From Welwitschia mirabilis (lineage: Eukaryota > Gnetophyta > Gnetopsida > Welwitschiales), in the NCBI GenBank assembly GCA_051453625.1, contig JBOZIK010000001.1, positions 183,866,978 to 183,930,977 on the forward strand: DNA of 64,000 nt. The letters are read 5' to 3'. A model generated the notes under the pieces. The model was not told the origin of the DNA and ran no database searches. It was given only the letters and a program-made list of their open reading frames with translations. Numbering within the stretch: the first letter of the stretch is position 1; the number at the start of each line of letters is the position of its first letter. Below, piece by piece: positions 14,281 through 24,490 of this stretch. The position numbers and the translations under genes are program-made.

Positions 14281-14532
14281 GTTATGTTTTATTTCCCTAA
14301 TCTCCTTATAAATATTTCTAAAAAAATTATATAATAATATTTTATGCCTTTCATTACTTGTTTTCTAAGTCAACTAGACTAACAATTCAAACCATGTTAA
14401 CATTAGGTGATGTTTTATTTCCTTGATCTTCTTATAACGATTTAAAAAATTTCATACAATAATGTTTTATGCTTTTTATTACTTCTTTTCTAAGCCAACT
14501 AGATTAGCAATTCAAACAATGTTGACATTAGG
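14281..14532. repeat. Tandem duplication, 126-bp unit, two copies
   Basis: Unit 1 (14281-14406) and unit 2 (14407-14532) share ATGTTTTATTTCC at the start and GCAATTCAAAC/ATGTT.ACATTAGG toward the end. Differences are scattered substitutions, so the duplication is not recent. Confidence 0.75.
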
Positions 14533-15798
14533 TATAGTTTCATCAGTAAACTTATTAATCTATAACAAACTTCTTGCATGTGGTGCATTTTCTTTCCTAG
14601 TGTAATACTTTAGTGACTTAGTTTCTATGTTAAATAATGTAGTTTACTTGAAAAAGTAACATAAATCTTATCCATTTTTTCTTATTAAACATGTACCTCA
14701 CTTATATAGAGTGTAACATTGTATGTGGTTTAGGAAATCAATGTAGTCAACATCTAGATTCTTATAAGATATATCTACTTTGATGAATTTACATAAATGT
14801 ATTTCAAAATTTTATCTTACAATTTGAAGCAAAATATTACACAGATGCTTGTGATATATAAATAATTCAAATCTTACAATCCACACCCCCCTCCACACAC
14901 ACAGATAAGTAAGAGTATAATTTTTTCTTTGAATGTTTCCTACATTATTATTTTTTTTGTAAAGTATTCAATGTATATGTGTGGTTCAAATATTGATTTT
15001 TATTTTTATATGGAGTTAATGCATACTTTTAATATTTTTGTGAATATATTTTATATAATTACATTTATGTAACTTTATAAAAAAACATTATGTCATTAAC
15101 AACATAACCTGATTAGTAATTGTTAAGATAACTAATAAACTTAATTAAAAATAAAAGTAGATTAAAATTATTTAATATGTTCATTACTATAATTTTTATG
15201 AGGACAACAGTAAGATTGTGGGTAAAAGAACAAAATATATTATTGTATTATGCACGTTTGTGACTTAAATCATGTTGTACATAATAAGAATAAATTACAT
15301 AGATGTACCTCAATCATTATGTCCTTAGCCTCCTCAGTTGAATGAGAACTCGCAACTGGTCGTTACCAATGTGGACGATGGACATCAAGCATCCATGACT
15401 TGTCTATGATACCCATAATATTCAAGCTCTAAACACACAATTAGAATCATAATCCAATCCACTCCTTATAGGATCCAGACCTAAGACATCAAAGCTCATC
15501 ACTTATAAATATGCGTCAAATCAACTACACCATCTATTAGGATTTAATTAGGTAGTATGAAATCTAATAATCATAATTTAAGTAAATAAATGTTTAAGAA
15601 CATCACAACCTACTAAATAAATTTATGATAATGGTACATGTTAAAGCCAATAAAAGAAATAACACATCATAACAAATGTCAGACATCCTATTTATATAGT
15701 GTATATGGGGAAATTAATCACAAAAAATAATTTAAAGTATCTTTTTTCTTGCTATATTCTTTCTTACTATAATTTACCCTTTGAATGTTTCCTACATC

Positions 15799-15846
15799 AA
15801 GGCTAACATGCCATGCTCCTCTAAGGCTAACATGCCATGCTCCTCT
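15799..15846. repeat. Perfect tandem duplication, 24-bp unit
   Basis: AAGGCTAACATGCCATGCTC plus CTCT occurs twice back to back without mismatch. Given how diverged the surroundings are, this duplication must be young or assembly-related. Confidence 0.9.
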
Positions 15847-16635
15847 GAGGGTTTGGAAATAATGTCATTGTAATTTCAAATATTAAACATGTGTCAAAGA
15901 CAGTAGCTTTGAGGTGAAGTCCATTAACTATCATATTCATGAATCAAAATGATGTTAATTATGTCAACTCCCCTAATATATGAAACAAAGCATGTAAATG
16001 CCAAAGCTCAATTTTACCAAACTCGATAGTTACATCCTATTACCCACTTTAGGTTAAATATATTTATGTCCACCCCACGACTATTATGTCGGATTTGGTT
16101 AGGGCTATCCATGCACTTCTTAATCCTTGCAGCGATTTGACCTAATGATCAAGAGAAAATCGCTTACCAAATTTTTACCCTAAGCATCTAGCTTATAATA
16201 AAAGGAGGAAAAAAAAAGAAACTAGTATTTTATAGACCTCTCACAATGGCTTGCGTTCTCGTGTTTTCATACTCGCTAAATCCTAAAACGATAGCTCAAC
16301 GTGGCCACCATCTGCTTGGTACAATTTAATATGATAGAAAAATACTATAATATTATATTTAGGGACATTAATGAAAAAGATGAAGGGAAATGGAGCACTT
16401 TAATGCTAAAACATTTGAGAGATCGTATAAATAACGAGAATTGTTGTATGAGAAACGATTGTCTTAAATCTCAGGCTTCTGGATACTTCCTCATGACTGG
16501 GAAATTTAGCTTTATAAATGACAAATTCTAATACGTATAAATGAGAAAATACGACGTGCATGAAAGTAAGGGTTAAAGGCAAAGCCTATTCTGCAAGCGT
16601 CGTTGGCTCCATGTCATTCGACAAAGAAAGCAGAC

Positions 16636-16833
16636 TTACATGATTTGTTGCAGTAACCTGATACAGCGAAAGCTCTTGCCCTGACGAGAGGNNNNNNNNN
16701 NGCGAAGTTTTAGGAGACGGCGATCCACGGCATTGAAAATAGCATCCAAAGTTGCAGAGCGTAAGCAACAAGAAGAAATTAGGACGAGACAAGCAGCAAT
16801 ATTGAGAATCGAATAGGAAAACACGAGATGCAT
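16636..16833 (-). CDS. Short uncharacterised ORF with hydrophobic N-terminus
   Basis: The 65-codon frame starts MHLVFSYSILNIAACLVLIS and continues with CCLRSATLDAIF and NAVDRRLLKLR. The start resembles a signal peptide, and the rest is more balanced than other short frames here. It is interrupted by a 10-N gap at 16692-16701, so the frame across the gap is not certain. A longer frame on the same strand overlaps it (16586-16927). No family is recognised. It may be chance, or one exon of a larger gene. Confidence 0.15.
   Translation of the reverse strand: MHLVFSYSILNIAACLVLISSCCLRSATLDAIFNAVDRRLLKLRXXXXSRQGKSFRCIRLLQQIM
16692..16701. other. Short assembly gap (10 N)
   Basis: Ten N within the CpG-retaining island. 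It prevents reliable reading of the overlapping minus-strand frames. Confidence 0.95.
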
Positions 16834-17772
16834 GGATTGATGTTAAACAGTGGGGACGACGAACGTGCTTCATCAAATTAGAAGTCGAATCGACTCCTCG
16901 ACATGATAAGCAACAGGCTGGGGCCACTTCTCACCATTACGCTGCCGCCGCTTTAATAGATATCCAGATATTCTATTCTAGGTCCATCTAGGCCGTGCAA
17001 CTGCTCCAGGAGGCTGCATCTCGTCTCTCTAGTCTTTAGCTCGCTATTACCAAACAAAATCGGAAAGGGACTCCATACCAGTAACACATGGCCCTTGACA
17101 GATCGAAGTGCTGGACGGCTTAGTTTAACTGTATACAGTAAAGGCAATTTGTCATTTCGCACTGTAGCTTTCTTGACATTTTTCAAAGGTCTGAGATGAC
17201 AGAGCTAAGAAGCCGCGAGATTAATTTGATTACGTTGCTAGTCTCTTCCTTTTTAACCTGTCGCATGGAACGCCTCCGTTCTGAATGCTTTTGTTCCCCT
17301 TCGCCTTTTCGTGCTCTCTTGCAGCTTCGCTTGCCGCCTTTTAAAGCCTAGGCGTTCTCATTTCACAAGCGCAAAATGTAGGAGGAAAAAGTAGTGGAGT
17401 CGATGTAGTTAGCAGAAGCGGTGAGATTCTTTCCTTTTCAGTTTTTTTGCTTTACGATACAAGGACAAGCTTGCTGTAGACCTGTAGTATTTGTTGTGAA
17501 AGTTGTGATGTTTCAGGCCGAGGCCGATACGTTCTCGAACGCTATCTGCAAGAAAAGGATTAGGTTTTGTTTTGGTGTAAAGATTGCGTTCGCTCTGTTC
17601 CGTGCTCAAGAACGATCTTCTGATTTCATCGGGGCTTGGATTTAAAAAGCATGTCAGAAACGCTGGCAGTCAATCTCTGCAAAGTTTGGATTCTCACGTT
17701 TTGAACAGCTCTTCGCCAAAGCTCTCCGCAATAAGTCTGTAATTAAAACTTTGAGCCGTTCTTTATTATGCA

Positions 17773-17861
17773 GACATGACAACGAGAGAGAGCACGCTAG
17801 TCAACATTGCGTGTAAGGGGACACGCATGTAGACATGCGTGCTCTCCCTTGTTGTCATCTC
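17773..17861 (+). ncRNA. miR156/157-like microRNA precursor hairpin (candidate)
   Basis: The left arm (17774-17797) and right arm (17837-17860) pair over 24 positions with no gap, only an A-C and a C-C mismatch and one G-U pair. The 39-nt interior folds on itself through a GTGT/ACAC-centred stem. The left arm contains TGACAACGAGAGAGAGCAC (17777-17795). This differs from the known plant miR156-type sequence TGACAGAAGAGAGAGAGCAC by one deletion and one substitution. The right arm carries GCTCTCCCTTGTTGTCATC, close to known miR157 star strands (GCTCTC..CCTT.TGTCATC). Arm order, about 90-nt size and the GAGCAC/GTGCTC core all fit the family. The differences fall in the miRNA seed, so SPL targeting may be lost or changed. 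A possible spliced host transcript (GT at 17421, AG at 17516) lies upstream; that is weak. Confidence 0.5.
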
Positions 17862-18223
17862 GCTACCTCGTTTCTAGGCAATTTTATGGTTGTGTTGTAC
17901 GCGTTTAACGGAAATGGTTGGATTTTATTCACCGAGTCGATGGAGTATGTGTCTGTGTTCTCTTCAAGAAGGTTGCTTGCTGATGGACTCTTCCGCAATT
18001 GGATTTGTCGCTTCGAAGACTGAAGCCAGATCCTGGATTGTGGACGCTTGACTGTTGCTGTTCTCTGATGCCGATCTAGATCTGCTGTGTCCTGTTCATT
18101 GGTAACGTCAAAAAATTCAGTATCATTTCTAACTAAAATTTCAATTTCCAAAGCGTACAAAAGCTTTGTATCCCTTTGGAGGTTAAGGTATGTTACTTCT
18201 TCGAAATTTACGGAAGAAAACAT
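17855..18223 (-). CDS. Hypothetical ORF, 122 codons
   Basis: This is the longest open frame in the CpG-retaining island. It starts MFSSVNFEEVTYLNLQRD, has a polar, charged middle (DTADLDRHQRTATVKR) and ends PRNEVAR at a TGA inside the right arm of the hairpin. Composition is not low-complexity, but no domain or membrane segment is visible. Chance frames of this length are not rare in several kilobases of moderate GC, and it overlaps an RNA hairpin, so I regard it as doubtful. Confidence 0.18.
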   Translation of the reverse strand: MFSSVNFEEVTYLNLQRDTKLLYALEIEILVRNDTEFFDVTNEQDTADLDRHQRTATVKRPQSRIWLQSSKRQIQLRKSPSASNLLEENTDTYSIDSVNKIQPFPLNAYNTTIKLPRNEVAR

Positions 18224-19005
18224 CTCTAATCGGGGAGTTATGACCCTCTCCCATACCTAGGGTTCTGTTTTCTGTTTTTATCGTTTGTAGTCTAGGCTAT
18301 TCTTCCTTTATTTTGAACTATATTTTTTATATTATATTTTTCATTTTTAGTAAAGCATTAAAAAGTGAAGAATCATACGCGGTTCTTGTAAGAAAGTTCT
18401 TTTCGCGTCACGGCTGTGTCGTCTACGTATCTGGGTGTCCACGTTCATCGGGGCACCGTGTTTGTGAAGACAATGTCTGTTAGGCGAGCGTTAATACAAG
18501 TCCTTTCAATTTCTTAAAGAGTTCCAAAGAAAGATGGCTAATAATGACATTTTCAACTCTGCAAGATTTTTCAAAAACAACGCTTCTGGCTGGATTCAGC
18601 AACGAAAAGCTCTTAACACAACGTAAAGTCAGTTCAGTATACTACCACATACAATGGTTCGTATTACATACGCAACTTGAATACCGTCCTCTTTGACAAA
18701 GAGGTTGTGCGTCAGAAAAGGAAATTTATGATTAGATGGGAAGCGAATTAGGAGGAAAGAAGGCAGAGAAACAGCTAAACGTATGTGTTTTGAAAAGGAT
18801 TTATGATATGATGCATGAGCATAAAAAGCAAATAAGCTAATGACAAACAATGGTCTATTCTGGACATAGTTGAAAGAGCCTGTCTTTTAACCAATCAGCT
18901 GGCAACCTTATTTACGAGATCTAGAAGTTTCGTTTACAGGATAAAAAATAAAAGCATGGTAAACAATGTCCTGTTAAAAAAGAAGAGTAATAACGGGTTT
19001 ATGGG

Positions 19006-19049
19006 TGAAAAGATGGTGACTCTGGACTGAAAAGATGGTGACTCTGGAC
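19006..19049. repeat. Perfect 22-bp tandem duplication
   Basis: TGAAAAGATGGTGACTCTGG plus AC is repeated twice without mismatch. A looser 18-bp pair (GTGAG.AAAGCTAAAAA) follows at about 19155-19192. Confidence 0.85.
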
Positions 19050-19354
19050 ACGGAGCACTTATGTGGGATAGTTTATCCAAATCTCTTATGCTTCAGTCAT
19101 TTATTATACTGTTAGTGTTGTTTTTCCAATTCATGACGTTGGCACGAAGTGGATGTGAGAAAAGCTAAAAATGTGAGTAAAGCTAAAAAATCAAAACCAA
19201 GAATCTTTTGTAATCTTATGTGCGCCTTGTGTTATAGTGGCCTTTATTTAATATGTTATTTTGGGAACGGGTTAAACAGTCTATTATTTCATATTAAATG
19301 AGGTGTACAAATGAAATGCACACCACAAGTTTCAAATTCTATGCCACTTGACAT

Positions 19355-19402
19355 CACCTCAATGCATGTAGTATAGAACACCTTAATGCATGTAGTATAG
19401 AA
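19355..19402. repeat. 24-bp tandem duplication
   Basis: CACCTCAATGCATGTAGTAT plus AGAA is followed by the same unit with one C-to-T change. Confidence 0.88.
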
Positions 19403-20864
19403 CTTGGGAGGCAGTTTAGCTTCTTCGTTGGTTATTTTGGTATTGTCGCATCTTCTTAGTCTTGTGTTCTGACCGATTGGCAACTCATGGAACACATTTC
19501 TATTAAGATATAGTAGGAAATGACTATATAGATACCGTTTGAGATAATTGGGTGCCATCTTCAGATGAAATCATGAAATAGGCTGCACTGACATTCTCAA
19601 ATCTGCTACGTACTTTGAAGATTACCATAGCTGTTAGCCGTCAATGGATCCTAGATAAGCTTCCAAGAATTATCCATTGATAATGAGACAAATATCATGG
19701 CTTTCTCGTTACCTTATGCGGCACTGAATTACCAGTGAATGAGACAAATTATTACGGGCTTCCAAGAACCATCCTTTAAGAGTTATACATCGATGGAAAC
19801 GCGGAGTAGCTCAACCTTTCTAACGTACTTTAGAAATGAGTGTCAACAATGGCATTACGATGGATGTTAGATATGATTACGAATTTGAGCACTCCCACCT
19901 CCAGTGCACCGCAAAGTGTTGTGCACTTTTAGTAACTAGCTTTTTCTTCAATGAAGAGAAAAAAGCTAATTTTGTATTACTTACAAAGCACAGGTCGTAA
20001 TCTGTAACCAATTTCTGATGTGCAAAGCAGGTGGACGCCTTCGGTCAACGTCTATCGGAACTGACAATGCGTGTTGTGAGGACCCAATTTATATACCCAT
20101 TTCGAAAATCCCTTTTAACAATAGTGCTTATAATTAATCCTTATTTAACAAAGAATTGTTTCAAGATTAGTTATCGTTTTCCTAAGCGCAATTTAGGTTA
20201 TTTTGTCAGGAAGGAGTGTATGCACCTTCAACGATATCAAGCATGGATGGTGTGATTCGTACATCTTTGTAACTGACAACACGAAAGGCCAAGATGCCAC
20301 ATAATCGTCTTCATACAGGCGTGCCCGTCAATTTGGGTATGGTGGTGTTGACGATTAACAATATGAGTAATCTGTACGTAAGGTTCCAGAAGATGATCTT
20401 TGCGTTTCTTCTAGGTTTCCTTAGAAATAACTTACGTTAACGTCTGATAATTTAATAATTCGGGTCGTCATGAAACTTGTATCGTTCAGCTATGAAGGAT
20501 GACAATAAATCGGGTTTAGCCAGATAGAGGCATGTATTTGATTCCAATGTGCAAACGAGTGGTCTTGCTATGGGCACAAAAACGATTAAACAATTTTTTC
20601 TATTTTTTTTGATAGAAAGGACAGGATTGATGAGAATCAGTATGACTTTGAAAGTCATGATGTGGCCGCCCTTTGAAGATGGAAGGCTACCAGTTTTTGT
20701 GAGAAGGAATAGAATTCCCGTGAAATTGATATTATGTCAATGTTAACTAATATTTTTTTCGTGAAGTGCTTTTTGTTGCAGAGGTATGCACTCCTAGCTG
20801 CTATTCATAAGTTCTCTTAAGTCCTTGGATAAAAGTTGTATTGCTTATGCTAACTATTTTTCAG

Positions 20865-20927
20865 GGGGAAGACACTTCAATTGATTATGTGATGGACTTG
20901 GAAGATTTGGTTTTAACTCCAATGTAA
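20865..20927 (+). CDS. Candidate terminal exon (unassigned gene)
   Basis: A textbook 3' splice context precedes it: branch-point-like TGCTAAC, then TATTTTTCAG ending at 20864. The frame that follows encodes GEDTSIDYVMDLEDLVLTPM and stops at TAA (20925-20927). Possible upstream exon-like pieces lie at 20031-20075 (after ..CAAAGCAG, encoding VDAFGQRLSELTMRV, followed by GTGAGG) and from 20616 (after a poly-T tract and GATAG, encoding KDRIDENQYDFESHDVAAL before a stop). I cannot join these into one frame or name a family, and such short frames can arise by chance. Confidence 0.22.
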   Translation, partial: GEDTSIDYVMDLEDLVLTPM

Positions 20928-21049
20928 AATTTGGTATTGTGTTCTTGTTGATTCACTTTAATCCTTTATCGTACCAAAGTAATCTAACTCAATGGTCTTA
21001 ATTTCTTATTGATTAATATTTCTGTATCTTTCCATTGGATACCATGTTA

Positions 21050-24000
21050 ATCTACTTACCTTCTTTATTTTTTTATATTGTGTTTAAATTTTAAGTTGGA
21101 GGTGCCTTTATGGAAGTATTTGTCTTTGATTCTTTGAGTCTTAATTCAGTTTATTTATTGTGTTTTTAATCCATTCTTAGCCTATCACTATTCGTCTGTC
21201 AGGAAAAACCTCTTCGTCCTCTGTCTTTTGTTTTATATTTTGTTTTACATAAATATCCTTTGTTTCATCTTTTAGTTTTCCTTCCTTTACCTTCTCTTCA
21301 TTTTTGGTAATGAGTTTTAGATGCGTCAAGAGTGCTTTACTTTAGAAGATTATACTTTCTTAATTTAATTCAGTTAACTTATTAATTATTAAGAATTTTT
21401 TAGTTGTCTAATATAATTTCTTTACTAACCTGTTCTATTCTACTCTCTTTGTCATTCCAAGTTTTTGTAATGTGTTTAGTTAATAACTAGGACCTTCTAA
21501 TTTGACCAGGATATTATGTCTCTGTTATTCCTATGCCTAAACGTTATTGGTTTAAGTTGGAATAATAGTACAGAAACTTTTTATTCATTTTTAGACATAA
21601 ATGTTAATAACAACTCTTCCATTCCTTATGCACGAATGCTTTCTTTAATTAAAGTTTACTTTTAAATAAGATATTATTTATAAATGAAATTTAATTGTAT
21701 TATTTTTATTATTATTTTATTTATTCATTGAAAACTTTAAACGAAGGTGTATGTTTTCAAGATAGATTTCTTTTCATATAGAAGGGAAAGAACTTTACAT
21801 AATTTGTAAGATAAAACTATATGAAATAAATATTTAAAAATAAATATAAACAATAAATAAAGAAACAATATGAAAACCAATAATCTGCTTTCACTAAATT
21901 TAAACAATAAAACATAAAATCAATTATTTTTCTTAGAAAAACCTAAATACTTAGTAATATTAGAGGTGTTTCTGGATATCAATCATTCTAATGTTGAGGG
22001 TGGGGAAGAAGAAGAAGAAAATTGATTTCTTCTTTCCTTTCTATGGAACATAAAAACAATTAGAGTTTCTTTATTGGTTATAACTCAAGTTACAACTAGA
22101 ATCCATAGATATTTCTTATTCAATTGCTATTTTTTAATTTTAGGCTCTAATGTGAAACTATGTTTCCCTTTTTTGCCTTTTACACTTATTCGTAAATATC
22201 TTTTATTTCATGTTTTTACTTTTCATTTCCATCAACTTGCTTTCTTCTTGGTAAATAAGAATTATATTGGGATTTAGTACTTTATTACGTAGTCACATCA
22301 ATAAGAGATCACCCTATTGAAATTGATTTATAAATTATTAAGTATTCTTGTTTGATATGCTTTGTTTTTTTAACTCAAACTTTGTTAATACAAATTTCTT
22401 TTACATGGTTTTATTATCAACTATGTGGCCTTATAGTTTAATAAGAATATCATGCATTCTTTGAATAATTTGTAGTGTTAGTATTTTAGTTAGAATATTA
22501 AAAGAAAACTTTTATTTTTCTAGAGACATAAATGTCATTTCCTAATTACTATTCCATTCTTTATGCATGAAGGCATTGTTTAATAAAATGCTATTGTAAA
22601 GGACATCACCTTTGATACATGAGATCTATTTTTGTTATGATTATTATTTTATTATTATTTTTATGATTTATCTTGATAAAATCAACACATTTTTAAGATA
22701 GATTTTTTTTTATTTGAAAGTAAAAGAGCTATGCAAGATTCATAAGATAAAATTAATATGAAATAAAGGTTTGAAAATGTGAATTAATAAAGAATTAATA
22801 TTATGTACAATTGAAAACAATGATTTTTGAGAAAAAGAGACCTAGTAATATTATGATTATTTGTTGATTGTTATTTCTTGATAAAAATCATTCTCAATCA
22901 ATGTGCCAAAAAGGAAATGATATAATTAATTTCTTTTTGGTAAACATGGAAATAGTTGTTTTTATTTATTGATTATAACTCAAGTTATAATTAGAATCAA
23001 TAGTTGTTTTATTCAATTAGTAGTTCATCATGCAAAACCACTTTCCTCTTTCTTGCTTGCATACATTATGGTAGATAAATATTCTTTATTTATTTTGTAG
23101 TTTCATTTTAGCTTCTCTTTGTATATGGTAATAAACATTTCATGAGTGTCTTATTACTTGGCATACCCTTGAGAAATCATATTCACCTATTTTGTTGCAA
23201 TTATTTTATCAATTATTAGTTGGTATTATTTGTCTAGAGTATATTTGCTTAATGTTGAAGACCTTGGATTTTGTTATAATAAAATTAGCAATTATTAAGT
23301 AATATTATTTTGGTCATCTTCCACTCTATGCTTTTTCCACCTCCTTTGAAATGTTAAAGACCTTGGAGTCCATTGTGATCATGTAACATTTTAAACATGT
23401 ACAACCATGGAGATCAATTTAATATAATATGTTATCAAAATAAAAATAAGATAAATGTTAATTAATGCAATAGGTAATGGACCCTTTTAGGTGTACATGT
23501 GTACTAAAGTTTCCACTTGTTGTAGGCATGTTACATCTTATTTGTTATGGTCCTTTTAGATGCCTTTATAATGGCAATGTTTACCATAGTTGTAAAGCCT
23601 TAAGTGAAACTTTTAAAATTGATACATTTTTACCTTACTACTAAAGATAATGACTTGTCAATAGCTTTCTTTTCCCTTAACTTTTCTTATTGGGTTAATT
23701 GGTATCACCTTTAGCTAATAAATGTATTGTCTTTTTTAAATTTTTTTAATTTTAATATGGTTTTTTGTTAACTAAATGACCTTACAATTTAAAAAGAATG
23801 TTATGTTTTCATTACTCCTAATTGCTAATTTCATTAGTTTGAGTTAATGGAAGGTGCCCCCCTATTTTTTTTTTTTGGAATACGTAAATGTTACTTCATA
23901 ATGACTATTCCATTCTTTATGCATGAAGGATACATTTAATGAAATTTTGCTTTGAAAAAAAACATTATTTATAACTGATATTTATTTATATTAGTATATT

Positions 24001-24490
24001 ATTATTTTTTATTTATTTTATTAATTCATCTAAAAATTTGAATTAAATTGGTACATTTTAAAGATAGAGTTCTTTTTATATAAAAGTAAAAGAACTTTGT
24101 CAATGACTGCTTACCAGAGCGGTAAGGTCACAGACACATAGACTCAGAGGTCCAAAGTTTAAACCCCGACAATGACGAGGGAATACAAGAGGAATAGATT
24201 CTATAAACCTAAATGTCACTAGGCAATTCTGTGGCATAAAATTATCTACCCACTCTTTCTTCAAAAAAGAAAACTAGAAGAACTTTAAATGGTTTGTCAA
24301 ATAAACATACATGAAATAAACATTTAAAAATGTAACCAATAAACTTTAAAATATGAAAAACAATAGTTTATTATCATCAGTTTTTGCAAGTAAGTTATAA
24401 TTACAACTATTTTTTAGAGAAACCTATTTAATTAGTAATATTATGATTATTTCTTGATAAGAGTCATTCTCAACTAAGATGTTTAGAGTT
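21050..24490. repeat. Diverged tandem array, about 0.9-kb unit, three copies plus a partial
   Basis: Recurring landmarks in order: 'GACATAAATGT..', 'TCCATTC.TTATGCA.GAA', a TTATT-rich block, 'AAGATAGATTTCTTTT', 'GAAATAAA.ATTT', 'CTTAGTAATATTA', 'ATAACTCAAGTTA.AA'. They occur at about 21590-22130 (copy A), 22525-23030 (copy B) and 23880-24480 (copy C, ending early). A partial copy of the unit's tail precedes A (about 21180-21450). Copies differ by many substitutions and small indels. No protein is encoded; it could be an old satellite-like local amplification. Confidence 0.65.
24090..24286 (+). mobile_element. tRNA-derived SINE with target-site duplication
   Basis: The body (24099-24277) starts with a tRNA-like head: an A-box-like segment CCAGAGCGGTAAGG, then B-box-like AGTTTAAACCC, which is the consensus GGTTCGAACCC with its CpG decayed. 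A tRNA-unrelated middle and a short A-rich tail (TTCAAAAAAGAAAAC) follow. Identical 9-bp AAGAACTTT flanks it (24090-24098 and 24278-24286). The sister tandem copies at about 21787 and 22727 show the uninterrupted site, which confirms the insertion. The head is followed by ACGAGG and a GTGGCAT block; I do not recognise a named family. Confidence 0.8.

Larger units (their letters stand above)
8991..16200. other. AT-rich unassigned intergenic sequence
   Basis: I see no convincing coding region, RNA gene or LTR pair. It holds short homopolymer and microsatellite stretches, for example (CTTTTTT)n near 11599-11632 and a CA/CCCC-rich patch near 14880-14905, and two local duplications listed separately. 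Short open frames here are AT-rich and hydrophobic, as expected by chance. A TATAAATA near 15505 lies in a slightly more complex patch (15300-15560) without other support. Confidence 0.6.
16201..20930. other. CpG-retaining, low-copy-looking island
   Basis: Compared with the rest of the window this stretch is visibly richer in G+C and in CG dinucleotides (for example around 16700-17550, 18380-18490 and 20020-20080). It has no retroelement protein similarity and no long repeats. That is the look of ordinary single-copy or genic DNA that has escaped repeat-type methylation. It contains the miR156-like hairpin, short direct repeats and exon-like pieces. No complete gene can be assembled from it by eye. 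Confidence 0.55.

Noticed and set aside
16246-16329. Small ORF MACVLVFSYSLNPKTIAQRG.. with a good start context, and a similar CTCGTGTTTTC.TA.TCG string on the minus strand near 16805-16825
   Set aside because: Only 27 codons before a stop, and the similarity spans about 18 bases; too little to call a gene or an inverted repeat.
19937-19968. Hairpin TAGCTTTTTCTTCA / TGAAGAGAAAAAAGCTA
   Set aside because: Short, bulged and A/T-rich; no miRNA-like arm length and no family similarity.
24121-24180. Possible intact tRNA gene
   Set aside because: A- and B-box-like strings are present, but no cloverleaf acceptor stem can be paired and the B box is mutated; it is the head of a SINE.
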